A stretch of DNA of 64,000 bases from Bifidobacterium scardovii JCM 12489 = DSM 13734 (GCF_001042635.1 NZ_AP012331.1:2542001-2606000), one strand, 5' to 3'; shown: positions 17,848 to 27,382, counted from the first letter of the stretch. Numbers and translations are program-made. The notes: generated from the letters alone by a model not told the origin.

Positions 17848-18657
17848 TCAGGGCAGCTGTTCGCTGGGGCAGGACCGCAGCACGGAGAGCATAGCCCGTT
17901 TCTCCGCGGTGGTGACGCTCAGCTCGTACTTGGCCTTCACACCGATCTGGCGGGCCACGTAGTCGCAGCGGAAGGCGCCGTTCGTGGGCAGCCAGTACGC
18001 GGCCGACGACGACCCCTTTCCCTGGTTGGCCGTGCCATCCACGGCGAGCAGGTTGTACATGTCATTGCCGTACCGGTACCGCTTGGCGCTGTCCCACATA
18101 CTGGCACCGGACTGCCAGGCGTTCTCCAACGCCACCACATGGTCGATCTGCACGGCGCTGCTGGTTTTCTGCCCGCGTACGAAGTGAATGGTCTCGCCGG
18201 TGTACGGGTCGTCGAGCACGCCGGTTTTCACCGTGCATCCGCCCGCATGGGTATAGGTCACATCCGTCATGTCGCGGGCGAGCACATCGTCGCGCGCGTC
18301 GCAGCCGTTGCCGTCATCATCAGTTTTGCGATAACCGAACAGATCGCGGTCGTAGCCGGTCGTGACCGGGCTGTCATTGACCGTCAGCCGGTTCAGCGCG
18401 TCCGCGGCCGGGCCGCTCGCCGCGTACTCGCCGGTCAGTTTGCCGACGTCCGGGCTGACTTTGGGCAGTCCGATGCCGACGCTGATGCCGATCACCACCG
18501 CGATGACCAGCAGGATCAGCACGCGCTCCAGCGGGCTGCTCGCATTGAACCGACGCTTGCGGAAATGGGCACGGCCTCCCGAGGAATAGCGGGAATAGCC
18601 GGCGTTCCGGGAGGAGCCACTCCTCCCGGAACGCCCGGAATATCCGCGTCTGCTCAT
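17848..18657 (-). CDS. Membrane-anchored HNH (DUF1524) nuclease
   Basis: A 269-residue protein. Residues 1-40 are Ser/Gly/Arg rich, followed by one membrane span (VLILLVIAVVIGISVGIGL, near residues 45-65). The C-terminal half has the DUF1524/HNH layout: GETIHFVRG, VQIDHVVALENAWQSGA (catalytic His of IDHVV), NLLAVDGTANQGKGSS and a YV-x-YK-like ending region. Family members are metal-dependent non-specific nucleases secreted by Actinobacteria. The catalytic domain would face outside, so roles in DNA scavenging or biofilm control are plausible, not shown. A perfect 15-bp inverted repeat (18601-18635) lies within the first twenty codons. GAGAG precedes the ATG. Confidence 0.82.
   Translation of the reverse strand: MSRRGYSGRSGRSGSSRNAGYSRYSSGGRAHFRKRRFNASSPLERVLILLVIAVVIGISVGIGLPKVSPDVGKLTGEYAASGPAADALNRLTVNDSPVTTGYDRDLFGYRKTDDDGNGCDARDDVLARDMTDVTYTHAGGCTVKTGVLDDPYTGETIHFVRGQKTSSAVQIDHVVALENAWQSGASMWDSAKRYRYGNDMYNLLAVDGTANQGKGSSSAAYWLPTNGAFRCDYVARQIGVKAKYELSVTTAEKRAMLSVLRSCPSEQLP
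18601..18635 (-). promoter_or_regulatory. Perfect hairpin inside first codons of HNH gene
   Basis: The arms 18601-18615 and 18621-18635 are exact reverse complements with a 5-base loop. In the mRNA this stem covers nucleotides 23-57 of the coding sequence, close enough to the start to affect ribosome loading. Confidence 0.5.
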
Positions 18658-18691
18658 GATCGATCTCTCGCGTGCGTGCCCTGCACCGCGA

Positions 18692-19576
18692 TCACGCGTA
18701 CGAGAAGGTCATCGGGTCGTGCCCGGCGCGGGTCGGACCGTCGAGCGCGTCGATGGCGGCATGCTCCTCCAGCGTGAGCGCGAAGCCGAACAGATCGAGG
18801 TTTTCCCGCTGGCGCTCGGCATGCACGGACTTGGGGATGATGATCGTGCCGTTCTCGATGTGCCAGCGCAGGATCACCTGTGCCGGCGTCACCTGATGCG
18901 TGGCGGCGATGCGCTCGATCGTGCCGTCGCCGGCCTTCAGATCGGCGCCGCGGGCCATCGGCGAATACGCTTCGACGGCGATGCCGTGTTCCTTGCAGAA
19001 CGCGACGACCTCGCGCTGCTGCCATGTGGGGTGCAGCTCGATCTGGTCCACGGCCGGCCATTCGCCGGTTTCGTCATGCAGACGCTCCAGATGCTCGGGC
19101 AGGAAGTTGCACACGCCGAGAGTCTTGACCCGCCCCTCGTCGCGCAGCTTGACGAAGGCCTTCCAAGTCTCGCCGCTGCGCCAGTCGAACGGGGTCGGCC
19201 AATGCAGCATGTACATGTCCACGTAGTCGACCTGCAGCAGACCGGCCTGGCGGTCGAAGGCCTTGAGCGCGGAATCGTAGCCCTGCTCGGAATCCCGCAG
19301 TTTGGTCGTCACCCACAGGGATGCGCGCCGCTCCCCCGTGTTGTAGCCGGTCGCGGTGAGGGCGCGGCCGATGCCTCCCTCGTTGTTGTAGCCGGCGGCG
19401 CCGTCGATGTGGCGATAGCCGGAGGCGAGCGCCGACTCGACGACCGGAGCCACGGCATCGTCATCGATGCGCAGCAGTCCGAGGCCGATCTGAGGAATTG
19501 CATTGCCATCATTCAGGGCGATATTCGGAACGCTGTCCGCGGCAGCCGCAATGACAAGATCACTGGTTTCCGTCAT
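18692..19576 (-). CDS. Aldo/keto reductase
   Basis: A 294-residue NADPH-dependent AKR with the (beta/alpha)8 barrel markers: YRHIDGAAGYNNEGGIG carries the catalytic Asp and Tyr, LWVTTKL the Lys and VDMYMLHWPTP the His. IIIPKSVHAERQREN near the C-terminus binds the cofactor phosphate. It resembles 2,5-diketo-gluconate and methylglyoxal reductase types. The ATG at 19576 has a near-perfect AGGAGG 6 bases upstream; a longer in-frame reading from 19624 has none. The gene follows the LacI regulator on the same strand after a 338-base gap. Substrate is unknown. Confidence 0.9.
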   Translation of the reverse strand: MTETSDLVIAAAADSVPNIALNDGNAIPQIGLGLLRIDDDAVAPVVESALASGYRHIDGAAGYNNEGGIGRALTATGYNTGERRASLWVTTKLRDSEQGYDSALKAFDRQAGLLQVDYVDMYMLHWPTPFDWRSGETWKAFVKLRDEGRVKTLGVCNFLPEHLERLHDETGEWPAVDQIELHPTWQQREVVAFCKEHGIAVEAYSPMARGADLKAGDGTIERIAATHQVTPAQVILRWHIENGTIIIPKSVHAERQRENLDLFGFALTLEEHAAIDALDGPTRAGHDPMTFSYA

Positions 19577-19914
19577 AACAAAACCTCCTGGAAACTTTTT
19601 CTTCTCCTCAACACACAATAACACTCAACGCGTCCCTACTTGGCCCGAAAATCGCGGCGCGCAAGGGGATTGTGCGGTGGGGGGACGAATCGGACGGATC
19701 GGTCATACATGGGACTTACAACGGCGTCGCACCACAACCGCGTCAAAATCGCATGAAAGGGCGCCACATCGGGCAGCATGCATGACGTTTTTGCATGCAA
19801 AAGTCGAGTTGTCGGTGCGAGGACAAGTAGTGAAACCGGTTGCCACCCAATTTTTCGGCTTATTTTGGCCCTATTTCGACCCGATTTCGGCATCCACGCA
19901 CCGACAACTCGCAG
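19577..19914. other. Intergenic region with 15-bp inverted pair
   Basis: Between the LacI stop and the reductase start. CGAGTTGTCGGTGCG (19805-19819) and its exact reverse complement (19897-19911) flank 77 bases. The same 15-mer forms the outer arms of the palindrome at 27561-27622. No gene is supported here. Confidence 0.65.
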
Positions 19915-20988
19915 TCAGCGCGTACTGGACCGGGCTATGACGCGAGATTCGGTCATCAGCAGCTCGGGTTCCACGGTTTCCCCGCCGATCCGGCGCAGAA
20001 TGCGCTCGACCGCGGTCGGCGCGGTCCATTCCAACCTCGAGTCCATCGTGGTCAGCGGGATCTGCAGATAGGCGGACTCCTCGATGTTGTCGAAGCCGAT
20101 CACCTGCACCTGCCCCGGCACGTCAAAACCGTGTGTGCGCAAGGCGACCAGCGATCCGATCGCCAGCTGGTCGTTGAGCGCCACCACGCCGTCGAAGGGC
20201 ACCCCCTGATCCAGCAACCGCTGCGTCACGGACGCCCCCGAGCCGATCGTCCAGTCCTGATCGGTGTTGCCGACCAGCCGGGGATCCAACGCGATCCCCC
20301 GGCGCCGGCACTCCTCGATGATGCCGCGCAGGCGCAGCTGCGCGTTGCCTTCCACCGCATGCAGCAACGCGTCCTCGTCGTACGCACCGCGGGCTCCGAC
20401 CACGGCGAGCGCTGTGGAGCCATGGTCGAGCAGATAGCCGGCCGCGTTCGCGGCGGCCGACACGTCATCCGGGGTCACATGGTCGGCGACGCCCCATGTG
20501 GTGCGCGCGCCGACCACCACCAGGGGAAAATCCACGTCCAGATCCTCGGGGGTGATGTCCTCGACCTCGCTCATCGACAGGATCATGCCATCGGACACCG
20601 TGGAGTTGAAGTTCTCGAGAATGTCGCGAGCCCCCTTCGCGGACCCTTCCGCGTAGGTGGTGACGTAGACGGAATATCCGCGCTGACGGGCCGCGTCGAT
20701 GGTACGGTTGGCCAGCTCGGCCAGATACGGCGGGGTGAGCGAGGGGACGGCGAGCGTGATGAACCCGGTGTGGTCGCGGTTCAGATTGCGCGCGGCGATG
20801 TTCACGCGGTATCCGGTCCGCTGGATCACCGCCTCGACCTTGGCCCGCGTTTGCTCGGTCATGCGGCCGTTGCCGTTGATCACGTTCGAGGCGGTTTTCA
20901 GGGACACGCCGGCCGCCTGCGCCACGTCGCGCAGCGTGACGCGCTTTTTGCTCGCCTTGGTATCGCCCACGGCACGCTCCTTCGACAT
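19915..20988 (-). CDS. LacI-family regulator of galactoside cluster
   Basis: A 357-residue LacI/GalR-type repressor. The helix-turn-helix and hinge are at residues ~16-65 (TLRDVAQAAGVSLKTASNVIN ... GYRVNIAARNL). The periplasmic-binding-protein-like effector domain follows, with the usual dimer markers and VQVIGFDNIEES near residue 300. It lies directly downstream of the GH42 beta-galactosidase on the same strand, so it most likely senses a galactoside or galactose and controls the cluster. An imperfect palindrome at 27384-27401 inside the transporter promoter is a candidate binding site. A Leu/Lys-rich start before the HTH is slightly longer than average. Confidence 0.9.
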   Translation of the reverse strand: MSKERAVGDTKASKKRVTLRDVAQAAGVSLKTASNVINGNGRMTEQTRAKVEAVIQRTGYRVNIAARNLNRDHTGFITLAVPSLTPPYLAELANRTIDAARQRGYSVYVTTYAEGSAKGARDILENFNSTVSDGMILSMSEVEDITPEDLDVDFPLVVVGARTTWGVADHVTPDDVSAAANAAGYLLDHGSTALAVVGARGAYDEDALLHAVEGNAQLRLRGIIEECRRRGIALDPRLVGNTDQDWTIGSGASVTQRLLDQGVPFDGVVALNDQLAIGSLVALRTHGFDVPGQVQVIGFDNIEESAYLQIPLTTMDSRLEWTAPTAVERILRRIGGETVEPELLMTESRVIARSSTR

Positions 20989-21111
20989 TTCACCAACCGT
21001 TTTCGCCGCTGAGGGGACAGAGCATCATCATACCCTGAGCCTCGCCGACGGCTCATCCGCGGTTACGAATGGAATGCGTGCGGGATCCTGTTGGGGTGAC
21101 AGCTCCTTTTT

Positions 21112-21134
21112 GGCTCCCCCTCCGGAGGGGAGCC
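21112..21134 (-). terminator. GCTCCCC hairpin behind GH42 gene
   Basis: GGCTCCCC and GGGGAGCC are exact complementary arms around a 7-base loop. It lies 62 bases behind the beta-galactosidase stop and before the LacI gene; same family as the other GCTCCCCTC elements. Confidence 0.6.
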
Positions 21135-21195
21135 GGACGTCCATTAGATCGCGGCCAGCTCGCCCTGCAATTATCGACGGACTTGCGGCTGGGCG

Positions 21196-23403
21196 CTAGT
21201 GAGCGGTTTTGGTGATGAGGATGCCGTTGGGGCGCAGGGCGTATGCCGGCGATCCCGATTCCGCGGCGTCACAGCGGTAGGCGACGACCATCTCACCCGC
21301 CACGGCCGGCACCGACACGGTTTGACCGGAGCGGTTGATGACGAAATCGAAATCGGCGGTATCGGTGCTGCGGCGGGTGCGGATCAGGCTGGCGTCCGTG
21401 TGGCTCTCGCTTTCCAGTCCGACCAGCGCTGCCGACGCATCCGCGCTCTGCCGTTCCGCCGGTAGCGCGCCGGAGAACTCGTCACGCAGGAACCGCGCGA
21501 TATCGGCGCGGTCCAGATCGCATCCGATGTAATACGCCTCGCCCTCGCCGTACGGATGACGCACGATCGCGGGAACGCCGTCCAGCTCCCACGCGGCGGC
21601 GTCCGTGCCCTCATAGGTGGCGAGCACGGTCGCGTCCGGCGCAACCGATGTGACGACATTCGCCCATAGACGGCTGACGGAGCCGTTGGACAGCGTGACC
21701 GTCCCGGGATCGCCGAGACCGGCGCCATCCGCAGCGGTACTCGCGCCGTCGTCCGCACCGCTCAGGATGTTGAATTCCTCGCCGCGCACGCCGAGCATGT
21801 CGCGCAGCATGCCCGGGTACCCGCCCAAGGCCACGTGCGTGTGCTCGTCGGCGATGCCGGTGGCGTACCCCACGATCACGCGGCCGCCCGACCGCGCAAA
21901 CGCCCTGACGCGCCCGGCGTCGGACTCGGACAGAATGAACATGGTCGGCAGCACGACGGTGTCGTAGTCCGACCAATCGGCGCGCAGCGGCACCACGTCA
22001 GCTCGCGCGGACGCGTCGAGGAACGCGCGGTACCAGTCGCGCACGTCGTGCCAGTGGCTCAGCTTCATGCTCGGCAACGTCTCGCTGCGGGTCATCCACT
22101 CGCAGTCGGCGTCGAATAGGATGGCGGTGCGCGAGGGACGCAACGCGGCCCCCTGCAGCCCGGCTGCGGACAGACGGCGCAGCAGGCCGCCCAGCTCGCA
22201 GGTCTCGCGGAAGACCTTCGAATCCTCCCCCGCATGCGGCAACATCGCGGAGTGGAAGCATTCGGCACCGGATCGCGACTGCCGCCACTGGAAGAAATTG
22301 ATCGCATCGGCGCCCAACGCCACATGGGCGAGGGCGTCGCGCACGAGTTCGCCGCCGCGCTTGCGCGAGTTGAGAGGCTTCCACTGCACCGCCGAGGTGG
22401 AATGCTCCATCAGATACCACGGCTTGCCCAGCGCCAGACCGTTCATCAGCGCGTCGGAGCAGGCCAGCTCGTCGAGATGCGACTCGCCCTCATGGAAGTA
22501 GTGGTCGTTGGAGACGAAATCCACGTCGTCGCTCCAGTCGGCGTAGTCCATCGTGCACTGATCGGTGGAGACCATGAAGTTCGTGGTGATCGGCTTATCC
22601 GGGCAGATCTCGGTGATCGCGTCGCGTTCGGCCTTGTAGAACTCCTTGAGGCATTCGGAGCCGAAACGCTCTAAATCGAGCTGCTGCGACGGGTTGACCA
22701 TCGCGTCGCCGCCCATATGGCGCGGGATGATCACCTGGTCGAAGCTGGTGACCGCCTGCGACCAGAAGGCGGTGCCCCACGCCTCGTTGAGCGCGCCTAC
22801 CGTGCCGTACTCCCGTTCGCACCAGCGCCGGAACGCGCGCAGAGTGTTGTCCGAGTAGTCGTACCGGTTGTTCCAGCCGTACTCGTTGCCGACATGCCAC
22901 GCGGTGACGGCCGGGCTGTCGCCGTACCGCTCGGCGAGGCGGCGGCACATCTCCAGCGCGTAGTCCTTGAACACGGGGCTGGTCGGGCTCCACGACTGGC
23001 GCGAACCGGGGTTGATCGTATGGCCGTACCGGTCGATCGGCAACACCTCAGGATGCGCCGGATACAGCCACAGGGGCGCGGCCGCGGTCGCGGAGGCGAG
23101 ATCGACGGCGATGCCGGCCGCGCCGAGCTTGCCGATGATGCGGTCCAGCCAGTCGAAGTCCCATTCGTCCTCGGCCGGCTGGATCCTGTCCCAGCTGAAG
23201 ATCGCCAGGGCGACCGTGTTGACGCCGGCCTTGGTCATCAGGCGAATGTCGTCGTCCCAGACGGATTCGGGCCATTGATCAGGGTTGTAGTCGCCGCCGT
23301 AGGCGATGCCGTGCCCATCCGGCGCCAGCAGGGCAGGCCACCGGAAGGGTCTGCGCGCCGCGTCGGCGGCCCGACCGAGCGCTTTGGTCTGTGACAACGA
23401 CAT
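21196..23403 (-). CDS. Beta-galactosidase, glycoside hydrolase family 42
   Basis: A 735-residue cytoplasmic GH42 enzyme. Catalytic barrel: IAYGGDYNPDQWP near residue 33, the acid/base Glu in TAWHVGNEYGWNN (about residue 174) and the nucleophile Glu in WYLMEHSTSAVQWKP (about residue 335). The trimerisation domain (VVLPTMFILSES...) and the C-terminal beta-domain follow, so the protein is full length. GH42 enzymes hydrolyse beta-galactosides such as galacto-oligosaccharides rather than lactose in many bifidobacteria. The ATG at 23403 has AAGGAG 7 bases upstream; the upstream in-frame start at 23448 lacks one. It sits between a broken sugar ABC transporter and the LacI gene. No signal peptide. 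Confidence 0.94.
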   Translation of the reverse strand: MSLSQTKALGRAADAARRPFRWPALLAPDGHGIAYGGDYNPDQWPESVWDDDIRLMTKAGVNTVALAIFSWDRIQPAEDEWDFDWLDRIIGKLGAAGIAVDLASATAAAPLWLYPAHPEVLPIDRYGHTINPGSRQSWSPTSPVFKDYALEMCRRLAERYGDSPAVTAWHVGNEYGWNNRYDYSDNTLRAFRRWCEREYGTVGALNEAWGTAFWSQAVTSFDQVIIPRHMGGDAMVNPSQQLDLERFGSECLKEFYKAERDAITEICPDKPITTNFMVSTDQCTMDYADWSDDVDFVSNDHYFHEGESHLDELACSDALMNGLALGKPWYLMEHSTSAVQWKPLNSRKRGGELVRDALAHVALGADAINFFQWRQSRSGAECFHSAMLPHAGEDSKVFRETCELGGLLRRLSAAGLQGAALRPSRTAILFDADCEWMTRSETLPSMKLSHWHDVRDWYRAFLDASARADVVPLRADWSDYDTVVLPTMFILSESDAGRVRAFARSGGRVIVGYATGIADEHTHVALGGYPGMLRDMLGVRGEEFNILSGADDGASTAADGAGLGDPGTVTLSNGSVSRLWANVVTSVAPDATVLATYEGTDAAAWELDGVPAIVRHPYGEGEAYYIGCDLDRADIARFLRDEFSGALPAERQSADASAALVGLESESHTDASLIRTRRSTDTADFDFVINRSGQTVSVPAVAGEMVVAYRCDAAESGSPAYALRPNGILITKTAH

Positions 23404-23471
23404 GGGATACTCCTTGTGATATATGATGGCATCTATTTTGCTGCGCATCTCCGACGCCGTAGAGTCCTGCA

Positions 23472-23772
23472 GCGTAGAAAACGTCCGAGAACCGGATTGT
23501 TACCCAACCGGTTTCTACGCTGAACGAGCTTCCCGCGTAAAAAGTGTCCGAGAAGCGAGTTGTTACCCAAACGTTCTCTACGCCAAACAGCCTTTCACCG
23601 TAGAAAATGTCCGAGAACTAAGTTGTTACCCAACCGGTTTCTACGCCAGATAACCTCTCCGCGTAGAAAATGTCCGAGAACCAACCTGTTACCCAACCAT
23701 TCTCTACGCTGACGGGGCTCCCAGCGTAGAAACCGTCCGAGAAGCAGGGTGTCGCCCAACCTCTCTCTACGC
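23472..23772. repeat. Five-copy 63-bp tandem array of palindromic units
   Basis: Units begin at 23472, 23535, 23598, 23661 and 23724. Each is exactly 49 bases, with GCGTAGAAA at the left and TTTCTACGC or CTCTACGC at the right as inverted arms, and each is followed by a 14-base spacer. The unit interior is conserved (GTCCGAGAA ... TTGTTACCCAA) while spacers differ. It fills the gap between the GH42 gene and the disrupted permease. No gene is present in it. Confidence 0.9.
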
Positions 23773-23789
23773 CGGTGGCGTCCCGGCGG

Positions 23790-24794
23790 TTATTCCTTGA
23801 CGGCGCCGGTGGCCAGGCCGGACTACCAGTACTTCTGCAGGCACAGGAACGCGATCTCCAACGGTGATGATCGTGATCAACGAACCCGTGATCACCAGGT
23901 TCTGGACCGCCTGGCCACCGGCGGTGGACGCCTGGTCCTTCCACTGGTTCAAGCCGATCGTCAGCGGGTACCAATTGGAATCCTTGAGCATGATGAGTGG
24001 CAGGAAGTAGTTGTTCCACGTCGCCACGATCGCGAACAGGGCCGTTGTCACGATACCCGGCGCCAGCAGCGGCAGCGAGATCTGGAAGAAGGTGCGGAAC
24101 TCGCCGGCGCCGTCCACGCGGGCGGCTTCCAGCAGCTCGTCGGGCACGGCCTGGTCGGAGAAGATCCACATCAGATACAGGCCGAAGGTCGACACCAGCG
24201 AGGGGATGATCATCGACCACGGCGTGTTCGTCAGGTTCAGCTTGGCGAACAGCAGGAACTGCGGAACCGCCAACGCGATGCCGGGCACCGAAATCGCGCC
24301 GATGATGATCGCGAAGCACAGTTTGCGCCCGGGAAGCGGAACTTGGCCAGCGCATAGCCGCCCATGATCGCCAGCAGGGTGGCTCCACCGGCGCCGGCCA
24401 CCACGTAGAGGATCGTGTTGATGAACCAGCGGCCGAAGATCCCGCCCTGATAGGTGAACACGGTGACCAGATTGTCCCACAGGGCGAAGGTCTTGCCGAA
24501 ACCGAGTCCGAAGGTCGAGGTGAAGTCGGCCTGCGTCTTGGTGGCGTTGATCAGCAGGTAAACGAACGGGAACAGGCAGTAGACCGCGAAGATCGCGCAC
24601 ACCACGGTCATCACGATGGACCGGGTCGGGTTCGCCGGATTGGAGAATCCGGTCTTCGCCGCACGTTTGCGCTCGGCCTTCTCGTCGGCGGCGATGCGCT
24701 TCTGGCGTTCCTTTTCGGCCTGCTTCGCGGCCTTTTCACGCGCCTTGAGATCGACGGCGTCGGTTGCGGTATGGGAAGTCGTTACGGCACTCAC
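23790..24794 (-). pseudogene. Broken sugar ABC transporter permease (MalG-like)
   Basis: The gene starts at a GTG (24794) that overlaps the stop of the upstream permease, with AAGGAG before it. The N-terminal part reads normally to ALAKFRFPG. A missing base near 24330 shifts the frame, which continues as FAIIIGAISVPGIALAVPQF through the EAA loop (ELLEAARVDGAGEFRTFFQ). A second frame change occurs near 23862 after GSLITIIT. The last stretch, IAFLCLQKYW then an in-frame TAG then SGLATGAVKE, shows an amber codon at 23829-23831 where the family usually has Gln. With three lesions it cannot give a normal permease unless they are sequencing errors. Confidence 0.82.
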
Positions 24795-25753
24795 TTCATC
24801 TGCTCCTTCATGCTGCGCAGCTGGACGACGTAGGCGATCACCATGGTGATCACGGCCATCACGATCGCCAACGCCGCCGCGTAATTCGACTGGTTGCCGG
24901 TGAAACTCAGGTTGTATGCGTACATGTTCGGGGTGTAGTACGTCGTGATCGCGTTGCCCGGCACCATGTTCTGCAGAATCGAAGGCTCGTTGAACAACTG
25001 GAACGAACCGATGATCGAGAAGATCACCGTGATCGCCAAGCTGCCCTTGAGTTCCGGCAGTTTGATGCGCTTGACGATCTGCCACTCCGACGCGCCGTCA
25101 ATGCTCGCGGCCTCGTACAGGGAATGCGGGATCGTCGACAGGGAGGAATAGAAGATCAGCATGTTGTAGCCCGTGAACTCCCATGTGTTGATATTGCCGA
25201 TCGACACCAGCAGCACGCTCGGGTCCAGCACGTCGATATGCGTGCCCAGCAGGTCGTTGAGCGAGCCGACCAATCCGTATTTCGCGCCGTACACGAAGCC
25301 CCAGATCATCGTCGAGACCACGGCGGGCACCGCATACGGCAAAAACGTGCCGATACGGAAGAACTTCGTGCCGTGCAGCTTCATGGAATCCAAGGCCAAC
25401 GCCATCGCCGCGGCCAGGAACAGCATGATCGGCACCTGCACCACCGTGAAGGCCGCGACGCGCCCGACCGAGCTCCAGAACTGCCCGTCGCCGAAGAGGC
25501 GCAGATAGTTCGCGAATCCGACGAACTGGTTGCCGCCGATCATCTTCTTCTGGAAGAAGCTGATGTAGATGGCGTAGACGATCGGGATGATGAACACGAA
25601 GACGAACACCACCGCGAACGGCCACATGAACTTCCAGCCGCGCCAGTCGGCTTTGTGCTTGTTGATTCTGACCGTCGCCGAATGCTGGTTCGCCATCTCG
25701 GACTGCGTGCCCGGCGACGCCACGGCGGCAGCGGACACTGTTGGTTCAGACAT
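24791..25753 (-). CDS. Sugar ABC transporter permease (MalF-like)
   Basis: A 320-residue permease with six predicted spans after a ~35-residue hydrophilic N-terminus. The EAA loop reads SLYEAASIDGASEWQIVKRIKLP near residue 215 and contacts the ATPase. It belongs to the CUT1 oligosaccharide importer family, whose ATPase is usually a shared MsmK-type protein encoded elsewhere. The start at 25753 is chosen because family similarity begins there; the ribosome site (AAGAAAG) is weak. This is the only intact gene of the three transporter genes: its neighbours on both sides are disrupted, so the transporter is probably non-functional. Confidence 0.9.
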   Translation of the reverse strand: MSEPTVSAAAVASPGTQSEMANQHSATVRINKHKADWRGWKFMWPFAVVFVFVFIIPIVYAIYISFFQKKMIGGNQFVGFANYLRLFGDGQFWSSVGRVAAFTVVQVPIMLFLAAAMALALDSMKLHGTKFFRIGTFLPYAVPAVVSTMIWGFVYGAKYGLVGSLNDLLGTHIDVLDPSVLLVSIGNINTWEFTGYNMLIFYSSLSTIPHSLYEAASIDGASEWQIVKRIKLPELKGSLAITVIFSIIGSFQLFNEPSILQNMVPGNAITTYYTPNMYAYNLSFTGNQSNYAAALAIVMAVITMVIAYVVQLRSMKEQMK

Positions 25754-25898
25754 GATCACTGCTTTCTTGCCGATGCTTGTGGATGATTGGGAGCCGCCGA
25801 GCCCGGGCATGGCAGGAGCGGGGATACCGGGGCATCCCCGCTCCTACTGGGTTGCTGGCTGCGGCAAGGGACCTCGGCGGAAGGCCGAGGATTACCTG

Positions 25899-27256
25899 TT
25901 ACTTGAGCGTGACAGTGTAGCCCTGCTGCTCGCCCTGATCGGCCAGTTTCTTGGCGTAGTTCTCGATGGCCTTTTCGAGGGTGATCTCCTTGGTGTAGGC
26001 CTTGGACACCTCATCGCCGTACGCGGTCTGCGCGAAGGGGTTGTACGGCAGGTACTGGAACTTCTCGGTGGGACGCTGGGCGGCCTCGGCGAGGATCTTG
26101 TTCACGTTCTGGCCGCCGAAGTAGTCGTTGGTCTTCTTGTTGGCCTCGGTGGTCGGATCGGTGAAGGAATCGGAATTCAGGATCGACTTGAGGGCCGAGA
26201 ACGCACCGGTGTCGGCGGACAGCTGCGCGCCGTCGCCGTGGGTGACGAACTCGATCCACTTCCAGGCGGCATCCTGGTTCTTGCTCTGCTTGGTGATGGT
26301 CCATGCGGAACCGCCGTCCTCGGCGGACACCTCATCGCCCTCGTTCCACTGCGGCAGCATGGCCACGCGCCAGTTGCCGGCCTGGTCCGGAGCACCGGTC
26401 ATCAGGTTGATCGGCATCCACGCACCGATGGTCAGCGAGGCGAGGGTGCCGTCATTGAGCTCGCGGTTCCAGTCATCGGACCAGTTCTGGGTCTTGGTGT
26501 CGATCAGATCCTCGTCGATGAGCTTCTGCACGAACTTGATGTAGCGCTGCATGCCCTCATCCTTCATATTGATGGTGATCTTCTCGCCATCGACGGTCCA
26601 CGGCTTGGCGCCGGCCTGCCAGATCTGCGCGGTGAAGGGCTGGTAGTCGCTCGACGTACCGGCGATGTTGGTGATGTAGGATCCGGTGGCACGGATCTTT
26701 TTGGCCGCCTCGTAATAGTCGTCCCAGGTCTTGATGGACTCGCCGTCGACGCCGGCCTTGTCGAACACCGCCTTGTTGTAGAAGAACATCTCGGGGCCCG
26801 CGTCGATCGGCAGTGCATACGGCTTGCCGTTGTACTACAGCTTGTTCCACGGGCCGGCAGTGAAGTCGTCGGAGAGATCATCGGCGCCATACGCGCTCAG
26901 ATCGATCACATCACCGGTGACGGCGAACTGGGTGACGGTCGGATCCTCGAGCATCACGGCGTCGGGAGCGCCGTTGCCGGCCGCGATCGCATTGGTCAGC
27001 GCGGTGGATGTCTTCTCGGCGGTGCGGTGTTGTTGAACTTGACCTTGATCCCGGGATTGGCCTTCTCGAAAGCATCGACAAGCTGCTGCGTGGAATCGCC
27101 CGAGCCCCAGCCCCAGACGGTGATGTTGGCGTTCTCGGCATCGCCCTTATTGGCGCTGTTGTCGGCGTTGTCGCCGCTGCCGCTGCCGCAGGCCGCAAGC
27201 CCGACGAGCGTTGCTACGGCAGCCGTTGCCGCGATGACCTTCTTGGTGTTACGCAT
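25899..27256 (-). pseudogene. Broken sugar ABC transporter binding protein
   Basis: Begins as a lipoprotein: MRNTKKVIAATAAVATLVGLAACGS, lipobox Cys near residue 23, GGAGGAG before the ATG. The mature part reads ITVWGWGSGDSTQQLVDAFEKANPGIKVKFNNT, then a frame change near 27025. The new frame (AEKTSTALTNAIAAGNGAP...) runs to an amber codon TAG at 26835-26837 inside NKL-stop-YNGKPYALP, where Gln is usual. From 26789 the remaining two thirds (MFFYNKAVFDKAG to QGYTVTLK) is uninterrupted. The family is CUT1 oligosaccharide-binding protein. Two lesions in this gene match the degraded state of the permease at 23790. Confidence 0.85.
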
Positions 27257-27382
27257 GTTGTCTCCTCCCGAGCCATCGGCGGGCTTGCTGCGCGCTACGG
27301 AAACCAACTGCGACATTGGGCGGGGTCCGTACCGCGACGCTCTCCTCTGACTGTTTGTTTTTGTTTTTTGGGGGTGTTTTCT

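Noticed and set aside
18692..19621. Long plus-strand frame opposite the aldo/keto reductase
   Set aside because: Antisense shadow; the reductase has full catalytic motifs and a perfect ribosome site.
23423..23653. 76-residue frame across the tandem array (repeat SVENVRE.SCYPTGFYA)
   Set aside because: The period is a multiple of three so the repeat translates, but it ends within the fourth unit, has no ribosome site, and the palindromic DNA explains the conservation better.
23472..23772. CRISPR array
   Set aside because: Repeats (49 bases) are longer than the spacers, all spacers are exactly 14 bases, the units are palindromic and diverged, and no cas genes are present.
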